From positions 67,501-131,500 of the forward strand of contig JBAMJV010001825.1 of the NCBI GenBank assembly GCA_037951105.1: a stretch of 64,000 nt of DNA, in the 5' to 3' direction. Below, piece after piece: positions 38,400-52,800 of this stretch (the stretch's first letter is position 1; every line of letters begins with the position of its first letter). The notes beneath the pieces are model-generated. The model ran no database searches. It was not told the DNA's origin and saw nothing but the letters and a program-made list of their open reading frames with translations. The position numbers and the translations under genes are program-made. This DNA comes from Echinarachnius parma. Taxonomy: Eukaryota; Echinodermata; Echinoidea; Clypeasteroida; Echinarachniidae.

Positions 38400-41300
38400 A
38401 TTAAACAAAATGGCGGATATTCGTTTGGTACCCCAGGGTACCATTTATGTCATCATATGTCAAGAATGACCATTTATCCCACACATAGCTACATTACAAT
38501 AGCGTTGTGTGGAGATCAACCTCTTCAGTCTTCTGCCTGCTGCACTATCCAATACAAAAACATTTTTGTTGGCAGATTCTCCCTCCATTTACCAGCAAAT
38601 GAAAAAAACTTTTGTTTATGTGATCCTCAATTCATATAATTTGATAATTTGTTTTGAAGACCGCAAAATGTAGGAAAAAAATGATTTTTTTTCCGTTCGA
38701 TTTCCTTACCGATGCATCCTAAAACACGGCGTTCAACTTTTGAACATCAGGCTACCAAATATGGCCCGTGCTGTAATATGGCCCCCCCTGTTTATCAGCT
38801 GATTAAGCGCATTAACACAGATAATTCCGCGCAGTGAACTTCTTTTGCTTATCTATTTCCTTTGTGGTTAAGCGCAATAAGACTCATCGCGCAATCAAAA
38901 ACCATCTTCTGCGCGCTAAAAGTCAAGTGTGTACAAATGAATGGGAAATTTGTTTGCACAGGGATAAATGACATCGTTTCAGAATCTGCTCAGATTCGGC
39001 AGATTTGTCAAGTTTATACAAATATTTTGTGGATAAATGTAATCTTGAAGATTTTAAGAACACTTTGATGGCACTTTTATTGGAAAAAGTTGATAATTTA
39101 TCAAGAAAACGGACCTTTGAAATCATGTAAATAGGGGGGCCATATTACGGCACCCTCTTTCAATGTGATTTGTTTGCGGAGTGAAATGCAAATCGCCATT
39201 ACGGGACAATTACGATCGCAGTCGGCAAATAAGGTATGGCATTGTCTTCATCTTCATTTGAAGTTCATTCTTGACAAATTTTGTGGCCTCTTCACAGATA
39301 TTTTTTTAGATATCGGTTGTTAAACATTAGGGGGGCCATATTCGGACACCGCATCATACAGACAATGAGACAGTGTACGAATGGGCGGTATGCTCACACA
39401 TAGGTCAATTAGCATTGCATATACGTGCGCCATATTTGACAACATGTTCAAGCCCGTCCAAGAAGTTTGTGTTTTTATTTGGGTCTTGAACATGTTTGTT
39501 CATGTAAATTTTTAATAATTAATAAAGTTAAACTACTATGCTTACCAAATATGCTGTTTTTGTTGTGGTTTGGATTCCGTATCGTAGCATGTGAGCTCTT
39601 TTTCTCTGGAAAAAATGAGTAGTTGCTGCAGTGTTGCACACCCTGAAACGTAGTCCGCATGTATACAAAGTATGAACCGTGATGAAGGGCCTATTTGCTC
39701 AAAATATAAATTTGCTAAATATCTCAATTTAAGACTAGGAATAGTTTACATTCGGATTTTATTAATTTGAGTCTGATCATCATCGTTCATATTTGTATCA
39801 TTTCAAGTTTTGATGAATTTGATCACACTTGACTTAATGAAATCGGAAGGTAAACTATTCAAATTCTTAAAAGGAGAATCTTTAGTAAACGTGTATTTTG
39901 AGTAAATACGCCCTTCATATATCGATTATTACGTCCGAAGCGTGCACGCCCACCCCGCGCTATAATATCCCATCGCAAAGAAGATCGGTCTCTCATAGAA
40001 TAACACGTGTTTCGTCGCGGCGGCGAGCGAGCTGCGCTACGCAGGCGGCGAAGCGAACACTCCGGGATTGAGAGCGCAAACGGACGCGTCTGAATACTCA
40101 CGCACTAGTATTCAAGAGCAAGCTTCCTGCGCGATTTCTTGTCGGTAGATGGCATCAGCTGGGTATGTCGATGCAACGCTATTTCCTATATGTTGCGTGT
40201 AAATGGTCCAGTTAACTGGACCTATTTACTAGTAGATGTGGGTATGCTCACATCTACACTGTAAGATGGTTCTGTATATACATACAGTAACCATTTACCT
40301 TACACTAGTGCTTATCGTGGTCGAAGCTACCTTTCCGATTTTTCTCTCTCACATACCTTCTCTTTCTCACTTCTTTTGCGCTCCAGCTATATATAGTTGC
40401 ATAGTGCAACATTTGATCATTTTTTATTATACAAATTTTAATCAAAATACGTTCTGCTATGCTCACCAAATCTGCATTTTCAGCGGCAAAATTTTGGTGC
40501 GTCCGTCTTCCTTCGGGAATTGGCAGGAAAAGGCCGACTGTACACGCGCCAGCTATGGCTGGCTATGGCATAACCATGTAAACATGTGATAACATGTAAA
40601 CATGAAAGTTCGTTCAACTAGTCTTTTACAAGGCGTAATCATTTAGTCACATGAATGTATGTTGGTAGCAGAGCGTGATGACATTGGTTCACATAATTAC
40701 GGCGTTAATAGTCAACGTCTTGATGGAAGATCAACATCTGATCTCGAATGGTCGACACTCGAAGAGAGTGCACAGTAGCAGCGTCACGTAACTAAACATC
40801 GCTATGCAATGCATTGTGTCGCATGTACGTAATTGCAGCGTAGCGAGCGCACTCGGACACGAACCAGAAAAAACCGAGTCGCCATTACAACACAGTCAGC
40901 ATGCTAGAAACGGGTATTCACGTCGACGTTAACGCTAAATGAGGTAAATTTACACATTTTGGACAAGAATTTTCATTTTGAAAGTTCCATCTGGAGTGAA
41001 ATGGTGAGTTAATGCATAAAACAAATATATTAGCGCCTGATTGTGATCGATAATGGTGATGATGCTGCTTACTGAAGTAGCATGATTTTGTGTAAGATGT
41101 GGTGCATGTCAACAGCACGTTCGAACACGTAAGTGAATGGCGATGAGTGTATGTGTGGTCGTAACCATTAACAACTCATTGTCAACTGGGTCAAAGTGAA
41201 TTCGCTCACACCCCTCGAACAATCAATTGCCCCGCCGAGCGAAAAAATAATGCACTACGTCAATGTGATTCCGTATGCTAAGCACAAACGGTATAGGTGG

Positions 41301-43860
41301 TGGTGCTGGTGGGTAGGTGTATGGACAGGTGTCTTAACTTCGCGAGTATCTCAACTTCGCGCATCATAGCGAGATATGCAAAAATTAGAACACGGACACG
41401 GCGACGGAAATTTTCAATGTCAACTGAAAGAGCACACATCAATTACTCATCAACCAAAACATTAGCAAATAAAGAGCGATATTTCTGAAGAAATACTTAC
41501 TTTTTGTGGTCTTTTTTTGTAAATCACAACTTTGGTGTTCCAACAAAATTATGAAGTATCAAGCAAATTAGACGGAAATCGTTCCAGTAGAACATATTTG
41601 TTGTCATTTCGGATCGCGCAATCTCCGTAGATAGCTTGACAACGCTGCGCGTGCTAAGATGCTAATGCGCGCAAAATGTTTGCATCATCACACTGCCATT
41701 GAAATGCGTGTTACGGTTTGCTACACGGGATACGTGTCACGTAGAACTTATCGCACTTAGCGTTGTACAGTGAGTTAGCGAGCTCCCATTGGTTGATCGC
41801 CCGATCTCCGGTCAATTACGTCAGAGCGCTCTCTCCCTGACTGGGCTCAATCAAGCAGAGAGCGCAGTGATGTTTCACCGAAATTGGACTTGTGGGCGGA
41901 GCCTTGCTCTACTGCTCGGGTCTTACATGCAGAGCGCTATGCATTATGGCTTCGGCTCTTGCGCGAAGCCACGCCCCATCTGTCAATCTTCATCCGTGCC
42001 AAGCAAAAACGGTGACCAAAACTCACTGACATGCCATACATTATACACGTGTCGCATCTCACCCATAGGTGCCGCACACTAATCATCGGTACACACAGAC
42101 AATAGAAAAATCAAAGAATCATTCAATACAACTCGCGAATTTATAAGTTAAATATTACGAAAATGAAAACTTACCAATCTGCTGAGAAGCCAATTAGTAG
42201 GAAGAATATCTCAGCTTTCGAATGGTGCAAAAAAATTCGTCAAAAATCGAGATTTGACTGGAATATCACGAGTTTGGTATCAGAATGTAGGGGCCATCGA
42301 CAGCTTTCTCCTCGCATACAAATGGTATAACGTTGAGTCTATGGCAGCATGCGAAAGCCAATCAGAAGGCGCCTTATAGCTGCAGCATGGGTTGGCTTTA
42401 TGCAAATGAGTCCGATCGGATCGCGAGCTGGTTTGAACGTAACGCGCATGCGCGGGATGGGAGGTATAGTTCTACGTGCGTGTTAAGTCAATGGCAGGGT
42501 GCCCTATGTATTGCACGCGAAGTTAGGAGACTACCGTACTCGGTGAAGAAGCTCTTGCTGATATGACATAGTCACGGAATCGGGCCATTAACACCACGAA
42601 TTGTGAGTTTAAATGAAATTGTTCAAGATAAATCGAATCCTCAGAAATTGAGGGGTAATTTATTATTGTTTCATTGAGATTACTGTAATTTTCTTGATCC
42701 TAAGCCACTTTGAAAAAATCCTAAATTTTCGTGCGCGAAGTTAGGATACACCTTCATACTACACATCGGCACTGTTTTTAATATCGGCACCCCGCGTAAT
42801 ATTTGTTTGTGCGCGTGTTGTACAACATCGCGCATGAGATGATGCGCGCTACCCTTAGAAACTGAACTGGTCGAAATTTTGAGGAGAAATAATGCGTAGA
42901 TCGTCCGCTACGAGTAATACAAGTAAATACGATAAATAATACCAACATCGCACAAGAAATTTTGAGTTGCGTGCATTGTCAATGAGGGTTGAGGGGGTGA
43001 CGGTATTAAAAACACTTCGAACTCGTGAAGCCAAAAAACAACGTGCGCGTTCGAGGGCGATATCTCAAAATAATATATCGCAAATCTGATCATTGCATCG
43101 GAATCTGCACTATTTTCTCAATATGTGAGTACAATTTCAAGAAATTTGAATGATTTTTAAGTCTTAAACTGTCGGAAATGTTTTAGGGTGTCGTTGCGGG
43201 GGTCACTCAATCATACTTACTCATGATCTTGTATTGAGCATGGCATGGTAGCAGTGGGGTTCAGTTTTATTTTAGTTTTAACTTTTAGTGTAACTTTTAG
43301 AGAACCAGATCGAGTCATGTGGTGTGTGATACTGAGTGATAGATTGTAAATGTAATATGACGTGTTGTTGTTGTTGTTGACGATGAGTTGTGCAAACACA
43401 TACATCAGTCACCAGCACCCAATACTACTAGTTCACTATATAGTAATTAAGATATAATTATGAGACAGTATAACAGCTGAATGAAAGAATGTCCACACAA
43501 GTCACAAGTAATGTAAATTTGGATAACGTCATTATTGAAATTATTGTTATCAATGGGCTAGTTGTGCATGGCTATATATAGTCTGCTGACTGCTGTTCAA
43601 ACTGAAGTGAGCCCCTACATACATGTAACAATCTAGACTAGGCTAGGCATTTCAGAAAATTGTGTTCTTATCCTTGACCTTATCCTTGACCTTGGGTTTG
43701 ACGTTAATACCGCTCACGCCCTGCCGCTAATGCGCTAGTCTGCTAGTGCAATGGCAGGCCAAGGAGTAGTGGATAAATAAGTCACGTATGCATTTACATC
43801 ATGTACACATGCCAAAATGCTACTTAACTCAATTGTTTGTCATCATTTTTGTTTTAATTT
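38400..43860. other. SRP54-CDC23 divergent intergenic region
   Basis: This should hold the 5' UTR exon of SRP54 and the first coding exon of CDC23, but neither could be fixed. CpG-rich patches at about 39940-40100, 41640-41990 and 42400-42550 are promoter candidates. Inverted copies of ATATGGCCCCCC (about 38785) and GGGGGGCCATAT (about 39137), plus a further GGGGGGCCATAT near 39331, suggest another degraded MITE. ATGGCATCAGCTGG before gtatgt at 40149-40162 could be a short CDC23 first exon, but it lacks the expected following peptide. Confidence 0.4.
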
Positions 43861-43864
43861 AAAG

Positions 43865-46800
43865 GTGTGCAGAGTTGTCGTACTCCCTTGGTAATGTGAA
43901 GCCATCAGCAGGAACTGTGGAGGAAGACTCTCTGGTAAGTGGATCGCTGACAGTTTTATATCACATTTAAGTTTTGAAATGTTGAAATGTCTATAGATGT
44001 GAAAATTGTTTTTAAAATTGGATTAAGTAAGTTAGACTTAAAACTTTGAACGAGAACATGAATAGCCCCTAAAAAGCACTGAAATTAGATAAAGTACATT
44101 TTTATTTGTAAATAATATTTCCAATTTTCTAATGGATGGAGAGATTACTGGCTTTCTTCTTTCTAGAATCAAATTTGTTGGGTAAATGGTAGAGCTGAGT
44201 CAAATCGAATGGCTATTCGATATCCGACCGTGAAGGTCGGTTACCGAATACAAATTTTCGGATACGAATATCCGAAAAAAAAAAAAGTTAAGGTATTTTA
44301 CATAAATTACAAATAAACAAAACAAATAATAAACCAAAGCCTTGGTAAGAGAATTGTATAGTGAGTGCCAAATTTAGAAGAATCTATGATGAGATATCAA
44401 AGTATTTCATCTTGACAGCAGTTTGTACACTAACATCACACTCTACTGCCGATTTTAATTGAAAAAAACGGACAGAATATTTATTTTAAAAAATTATGAA
44501 AAAACAAACTAACAAAAAAAAAACAACAAAAATGTATTTTTTTTTCTTTTTTTTTTTCGAATATTCGATATCCGACCGTTTTTACACGACTCATATTCGA
44601 AATGCAAAATATCCGGTTTGACTCAGCTCTAGTAAATGGTAAGTGGTAAAATCTCTGTTCACCATGCATTTTGTGTGTGTGTGTGTTTTCTAGGATTTTC
44701 AAATTTGTTTTGTTTGATTTGTAGATTTCTATTCTTTACAATTTTCTTTGAAAATATTGTGCCTGTTTAGGATTTTCTTGAGGAGTTTGACAAGTATACG
44801 CTGGCCAAAACGTTCTTTGACCTGCGGGAGTACGAAAGAGCTGCATTCTTCTTGGAAGACTGCAAGAGCAACAAGGCCTTCTTCTTGCACATGTATGGTA
44901 AATTCTTGGTGAGTCACAGACTTGTAGGGACCATTCATTTCATTTCATTTCAGTAGTTTATTTCAGTTCATTAAAAAGACAATAGCATAAAACATACGTG
45001 TACACAACATTAAACAAGGGGGAAAATGATTAACAATCAGGGTACAGAGATACAAAAATAAACTTGTTATCAATAATATTGTATTAAAGAATGAATGGAA
45101 AGGGAGATACACATAAAACGCCAAGGGTAGACTTGTAAAAGTGTACATTTCCATGTTATGTTACTCACAAACTACCTGCTCCTTTTTTTTGTTTGCCATG
45201 CAAGGCTTCTCACTACTGGCCCAATGAGACCAGTAATATAAATTCCACTCTGATGGATTGAAACAAAAATTTAGTGACCCCAAAATTTTGAGTAGCTCCT
45301 GTGTGTTAATGATAATAATCAGTGTAAAAAATACATGGTGCATCAGGGTATTTTCCTCAGACATGATTTGATTGATATATTTCACTATTTATTTTGTTTT
45401 GTTATTTTGCCACTGATGAGAATTCTGCTAGGATTCTTCTGGACTCAAATTCTACTTGGCAGACTTATAGTACATGCAGATGATATGTACAGCAAATTGT
45501 TTTCTGTTATCCTCTGCATTATTCAGGCTGGGGAGAAGAAGAAATATGACAACCTGACGGATGTGGTGGGACCGATCCAGTTCAAGACCATCAAGAACGA
45601 ATCGCTGAAGGAGCTACGAGTGGAGCTGGAGAGGAAGTACAATGAAGCAGATTGTGACGGGTTTACGCTGTACTTGTGAGTGCTGAACAAAAATATAACC
45701 TCTTGTTTCATAGATATTGTAGGATTGATCCCAGCTTGCAAATTGGATTGCAAAACCAACATTTACTGGAAGTACAATTGAGAAAAAAATACACTGTATT
45801 TGTGAGTTGTGAGTGCTGCCAAATATAGTAAGCTAGATATTGCTATTAATGAAGCTTGAAATGAGCAAAGAAATTTTACCTTCAATGAGAATCGAACCAA
45901 GACCTTGGGATTGTTTGACCAGTGCTGTAACCATTGAGCCACAAAGCTCTTATATGGTCCAGTCAAATGTCAAACCTGTTCTAGCAACCACCTGTATATG
46001 AAGACCACTAATCTTGACTCCCTTGAATGCAGTTTACGTGTAAATGAACTATCTGCTGATAAAGAACACCATTTTCGTCTTCCTTGAGTGGTCCCATGAA
46101 ACCCTTTTCCATGTATTGTTTGTGCTAAAGTTTGTTAGCACATTTCAAGTATTGACCTTATTATTGCTGTTTGTATCGTTAGTGTTGATATCCTTTTAAT
46201 TTTCTTTCTTCTTATTATCAATATGATGCAATAATTAGGCACTATGTAAATCAAAACATTGTCTATTCTTATGAGTATGTATTCATTATTCTAATTGTAT
46301 ATTTTTATCTTCGCTTGGACCCATTTGAAAAAACAGCTTGTAGCTGACAAGGGCAATCCATCTCATGAGTGGAGAATAAATAAATACAATAAAATGAAAT
46401 CAACATTATTTGTTTAATTTGTGTTTTAATAACATTATTATCATAATCATCATCATCACAGGTATGGAGTGATTCTGAAGAAACTGGAGCTGGTGAAGGA
46501 TGCAGAGAAGATTTTGGTGGAAGCGTTGCACAAGGAGCCACTGCACTGGGGAGCATGGACGGAGCTGGCTACTCTAGTCGTAGACTGGGACAAGGTAACC
46601 ATAGTAACAACCAACTCTATTGATAAACCAAGGCTTTCTCTGGGAAGGATATACAGGGTGGCCCCCAAAAAACGGAACGGGGCACTTCCCAAAATATAAT
46701 ACCATAATGTTTATGTTCATCGGATAGGGTGTCCTTTCCAATGAAAAACGATACCAAGAACAGTAATTTTGGTCAGGTCGTTTTTGTTTAAGGACGCAGT

Positions 46801-49800
46801 GAGTGAGACCATGTCAGGTGCCGATTTATGTCGATTTCGACCTAGTCAATGCCAGTTTAACCGCACTCCTTGCCCGTAATACCATTCAGCGACCATGCCC
46901 ATTCTCTCGGCACACGGCTGAGTGCACACTAACAATAGTGCGCAATGCTCAACGCTATGAACGGCGGTTCGTGCGATTCATCAAGCGCTGGCTCAATACA
47001 AATTGACAAAAAAGAGAACCTGACATGGTGTCACTCACAGCGCCCTAAAACAAAAACTACACGACCAAATTGACTGTTCTTGGTATCGCTGTTCATTTGA
47101 AAAGACACTCTATCCGATGGACATAATACATTTGTTACTATATTTTGGGAAGTGCCCCGTTCCGTTTTTTTTTGTGCCACCCTGTATAGTAACTTTTTGA
47201 TATGTGCAAAAACTGACAAAGGGTTGGTAACATTTGTATTTCTGTGTCTGTGTCAATCATAGGTAGAAAAAGTGTGTGGCACCTGTGCATTGTGACATAG
47301 GCATTACTAGGATGGTGCTTTTCCTGACTCATACCAATCTAGAGTTACAGCTGAACAAACACACCTAGAAGTGTTAAAGGGTACCACCACCCAAAAATAA
47401 TATTCTTTTAAATAAAAGGCAACATTTTGAGTAATCCATTCCACTAGAAAGTTCAGAAAAATAGGTTTTTAGAAAAAATATATAATTGGAAAAAAGCATC
47501 ACCGTACTACAACATGTGTTCAGGGGTCTGCGTACGAAGACTACCCTTTGTCTAGGACGAACGCATCGTCCTTGATTCTATTATCTCCAAACATACACGT
47601 GAATAGAGTTGGCGCGCTTTCAAATGTTTGGCGTGTACGGAACCATAAAATAATAATGGTTCCATAAACAGTATTAATTGGTGGTAATTAATTGCATTGT
47701 TTATGAATTACACAACCCTGTGCAAAATGTTGGGCATACAACAGTACCAAAACATATAATTATGTGATGTTCTTTACCTGGTGGTCCCCTTTAAACAGCT
47801 GTAGGTCTGACTATGTTGTAATCGACTTTTAACCCCACATGACCTCATCTGACCTCCGTTTCTTTCAACCATTCAGCTATCGGGTCTGAACCTCTCAGCT
47901 CACTGGACAAAGGAGCTTTTCCTGGGTCACACCTGTCTGGAGTTCCAGCTGCACTTAGAAGCTCTAAAAGTGTTACAAAGTTGTTGTTACTGTTTTGTAT
48001 TTGACCTTTAACCCCACATGACCTTATCTGACATCTGTTTCTTTCAACCAATCAGCTATCAGGTCTGAACTTCCCAGCTCACTGGATGGTGCTTTTCCTG
48101 ATTCACACCTGTCTGGATTAACAACTGACATAAGAAGCTCTAGAAATGTTACAAAGCTCTCAGTGTTACTATGTTGTATTTGACCTTTAACCCCACATGA
48201 CCTCATCTGACATCTGTTTCTTTCAACCATTCAGCTATCAGGTCTGAACCTCCCAGCTCACTGGATGAAGGAGTTTTTCCTGGCTCACACCTGTCTGGAG
48301 TTACAGCTGAATGAAGAAGCACTAAAAAGGTACACCGCTCTTGGCGAGGCCGGATTTAGCAAGAGCACCTACATCATCTCACAGGCTGCAAATGCTAATC
48401 ACAACCTTAGAGGTACAGTAGAAGATTTGTTTTATTTTTGTTTAATTAAAAAATAAATATATATGTTACAAAAGTGAAGCTCTAGAGTGCCAATCATATG
48501 GTCCAGTGCATTTAACTAAAAAAATTGTAATAAATGAAGATTAATTATACAAAATAAGTATCTTTACTAAAAAAAAGATATGTTTTGTTATGAGGTGTCC
48601 ATGTGCTGGGCCATTGAAAGATTGAATACTTTAGTTATATAAACTATGCAAAGATGCAAAGATTTGAATGATTATGATGCATTAATTGCTAGTAATACGG
48701 GTAATGTTTGATTTATTGATTAGTCAAGCTGTAATAAAAAGGCTATATACCCTCTGGACACCTTGTTGACAATCAACAAAATGGGGCTATAAATAACATT
48801 TGATCCATGGTAGATCAGATGGGCAAATGAATTGAACACTTACATTTCGATGACCCAAAACAGAAATTGGGTGTCTCCAAACAAAGACAAATATTGACAA
48901 TTCTGTTATATTTGGCGGCAGAGTCATGCAGGTGAAATAATGCTTTCATGAATGAAACTTTTGGGGCCGGAGGCTCTTTATTTTGGTGATCCTGGGCCAC
49001 GCGACTAGTGCCAATTTTGAGCATTTACTACAATGAATTGAATTGAAGTGTTTTTTTCTTATTCGTTGCAATTGTGGATCAAGGCCTAAGTCAAGACCAT
49101 TCAAGGAATACAAATAATGTGGTCCGAATGGACATTGAAGTTATTCAGATAGGCTGGCCCCTACCATCTGGAGAACGTAGAAACCTCTCCTAGACACTCA
49201 CTGAAATCAATTTGAATGGATGGAATAGAATTAGAATTGTGTCTGGTGCTAATCTAGTCTAGACAATCACTGTAATACATTCAATTTGATTTAATGAAAT
49301 GGAATTAGTGTCTTTCTTTTCTTGTTGGCAGCTGTGGCTCAAGCAGTGAAGCTGTTCAGCCCGCTGCAGAAGTTTGACGACTACTTTCTGGAGAACATGA
49401 AAACCTCTTCTAGACCATCACTGAATTAAATTCAATTCGATTTAATGAAATGGAATTGGTGTCTTTCTTTTCTTGTTTGCAGCTGTAGACCAAGCAGTGA
49501 AGCTGTTCAGCCAGCTGCAAAAGGTTGATCCATACCGACTGGAAAACATGGACACCTACTCAAACCTGCTCTATGTCAAGGTGAGATTAAAGGGATTCAA
49601 CACCCCAAAATAATGTTCCAATAAATGAAGGATAATAATAGTTTTAGTAGTCTATTCCACTAATAAGTTGAGAAAAAGTAGGTTTCCGGAACAATTATTT
49701 AATATGAAAAATCATTATTATACTAAGTTCATGTTCATGTGTCTGTAGAAGAAGATTAGTTTTTTTTCTAGGAAGTACACATACTATTGTCTCCTATTAT

Positions 49801-52800
49801 ACACATGTATAGAATTGACACACCCGCAAATGTTTGGCGCTTATGGAGCATAAGGGCATGTTAATTTTGTAAGTTTGGGTGATTAATAGCATTGTTTATG
49901 AATTACACAACTCTTGGAAAAGTGTTGAACATCTATTTAATATCCCTTTCCACTGCATACAATCCAAGATCCATCTAGGTTAATATATTATTAAGATAAC
50001 TGTATCACTGTATATCGAACGAGTTGAACTATTCTTATGCAACTGCTGTACTTTTCTTTTTGCGTGTAGGAAATGAAGGCAGAACTGAGCCATCTAGCAC
50101 ACCATGTTTGTGAGGTGGATAAATACAAAGTGGAAACATGTTGTGTGATAGGTAGGTATTCTACTTCTTCTTTATTTTATCATAATAATCATTTCTTCCT
50201 TGTCTTACTCTTTCTCTTTTCATCCTCTTCCTCCTCTTCTTCCTCCTCCTCCTCATTCTCTTCATTCTCCTCCTTATTCTCCACTTCCTCTTCTTCCTTC
50301 TCCTTCTATTCCTTCTCATCCTTTTCTTTCTCTTCATCTTTCCTTCCTAATGCTCCTCCTTCTCCTTTTCCTCCACCTCATCCACTTCTGTTTATCCTTG
50401 TCAATGTTATTATGCGGACGTTTCTCCACCATACATTCCTGCCCGTATATCCACCTGATATTACCATTGCAAACTTCATTCCTCTTCAACATATGTCTAT
50501 ACCATCACAATATTAACAACTTTCTGCATTTACATACAATAAAACTAGATTAAGGACAATTGTTTTTAGATTATATTTCCTCCGTTTTTCTTTGTTGCCA
50601 TTATTCAGCTGGAATTTATTAATTTATGGCTAAAAAATAGCACTCGCCCAATTGCCAGGGCCCATTAAAAGTTGATATCATTTAGAGAAAAAATTAATTC
50701 CTTACATGTAAATCTCATCTAAAACAAAGAAGAAATTAGTAAGACAAATTTACACGTTCACTGTTGCACTGTTTTTTTTTTTTTTGTGGGTTGGGGGGGG
50801 GGGGGGGGGGGAGGAGGCAAGTAACTATTCTGTTTTGGCAAGTAAAATGTGGAAATTCATAATTTTATGGGGGAGTAGTAAATAATGTTAGTGTGGATGC
50901 TTGCATAGTATACTAATCATACCTTCTTTTTAATTTGTCTACACATGATCACAGGTAACTACTACTCTCTGAGAGCCCAGCATGAGAAAGCAGTGCTGTA
51001 TTTCCAGAGGGCCCTGAAACTCAACCCCCACTACCTGTCAGCCTGGACCCTCATGGGCCACGAGTACATGGAGATGAAGAACACACCTGCTGCCATCGAG
51101 GCATACAGGCAGGCCATAGGTAATACATGATGATGAGGATGACTATGATGACGATGACAATGACGATGATGATGATGATGATGATTATGATGATGATGAT
51201 GATGATGATGAAGAGGATGATGGATGATGAGGATGAGGATGATGATGATTATGAGGATGAATAGGATGATGATGAGGATGATGATGATGACAATGATGAT
51301 GTTGATGATGATACACATCACAAAGATGATGAAGAGGAGGAGGAGGATGATTGATAACAATTCTAGATTTTTTCTGAATGTCAATGATTTTAACTGCTAC
51401 CCAGCATGAGAAAGCAGTGCTGTATTTCCAGAGGGCCCTGAAACTCAACCCCCACTACCTGTCTGCCTGGACCCTCATGGGACACGAGTACATGGAGATG
51501 AAGAACACACCTGCTGCCATCGAGGCATACAGACAGGCCATAGGTACTACATCATGATGATTAGGATGATGATGGTGATGGTGGCGGTGGCGGTAGCGAT
51601 GGCAGTGGCGATGACGATAACAATAATGATGATGACTGATTATCATTATCATGAAAAAGAATAAAATGAAATTAGAAGAAGTCATAATACTACTAATAAT
51701 AACAATGGTAATAATAATGATATCAATAGTACAAATAATAATGCAAACTATACTAATATTTTTGTGACTATCAATGATGTTAACCTTGTACCTCTAACAT
51801 TGATCCTGGTCGATTATTTTTCAGAGGTGAACAAGCGTGACTTCAGGGCGTGGTACGGTCTAGGTCAGACGTATGAGATACTCCGGATGCCATTCTACTG
51901 TCTCTACTACTACAGACAAGCTCAGCAACTCAGGTTCGTTGTTAGTCTTACGGTAGTCTTTTTATGCCTAAGCCCAGATAATGATTTTTCTTTGCTCATT
52001 TGATTTGATTCATTTTTTTCTGGTCAATTTTCTCTATGTTTAAATGCAAGTTATTTGATTAAAGGGATCTAGTAACTTTGTTGACATGTGCAAAAGGTGA
52101 TGAGTGGTTAATACAATGTATATTGTTGTTATCTGATATGTCCACTTGGTGCTGTGTGAACATGTCAAGTTAAATGGACGTTATATGGCTGAGTAATGAG
52201 CAAAAATGCAAAGTGATATTCACTAACTCATTGCACTCACTTTGTACACGGTTTTGCGGTCTAGTGGATAATTCAACATCTGAACACTTCAATCGTAAAT
52301 ATCTTTTTAACAAAAGGGACATTTGAAAAACTGAAACCTGTCCCGTACTTTTATTGTTAATACGAATACAACAAGGTATGAGGGAACCGTTAGAATTCCA
52401 ATTGGATTTTGAGGATTTGGACAATGTTCCAAGTCCCTTTAATGGTGGTACTACACATAAACCCTTTCAATGCTAGTGCTAGTCAGAAGCTATTTACACT
52501 GGACAACATTCTAAATGATTAGATAGTGGCTTTTCATTTTTTCGCTCTTTTTTTCTAAACTAAGCTGTTTGACAGAACATTTTCGCAGCCTATTCTGCAA
52601 GCAGAGGCAATAAAACATACATGACTTGCCCATTCAACTAATGTTTTTGTGCATAACAACATTGGTTCAAGGTGGATAAGGTCGTAGCCGACCTCTTGTG
52701 ACCCCTCTGTTCCTCTCTAGCCAGGTTTTTCCTCTCTTGCACATGTTTCAATGTTCTTAAATCCATCTCCATCATTTCCTTAAAAGGGATTCTAGTAACT

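Noticed and set aside
42286-42322. CDC23 upstream exon ending AYK-TG before a GT
   Set aside because: The split-codon phase would give K-W as expected, but a stop lies 11 codons upstream and the preceding residues do not resemble the family.
50073-50516. 147-codon ORF with a serine-rich stretch
   Set aside because: It begins in a true CDC23 exon but reads through the donor into a TCC/TTC microsatellite. The exon ends at 50151.
51405-51543. Mutually exclusive alternative CDC23 exon
   Set aside because: The phase of the available acceptor is incompatible with the preceding exon, and the copy lacks the first 26 bases. It was kept only as a pseudo-exon and a finding.
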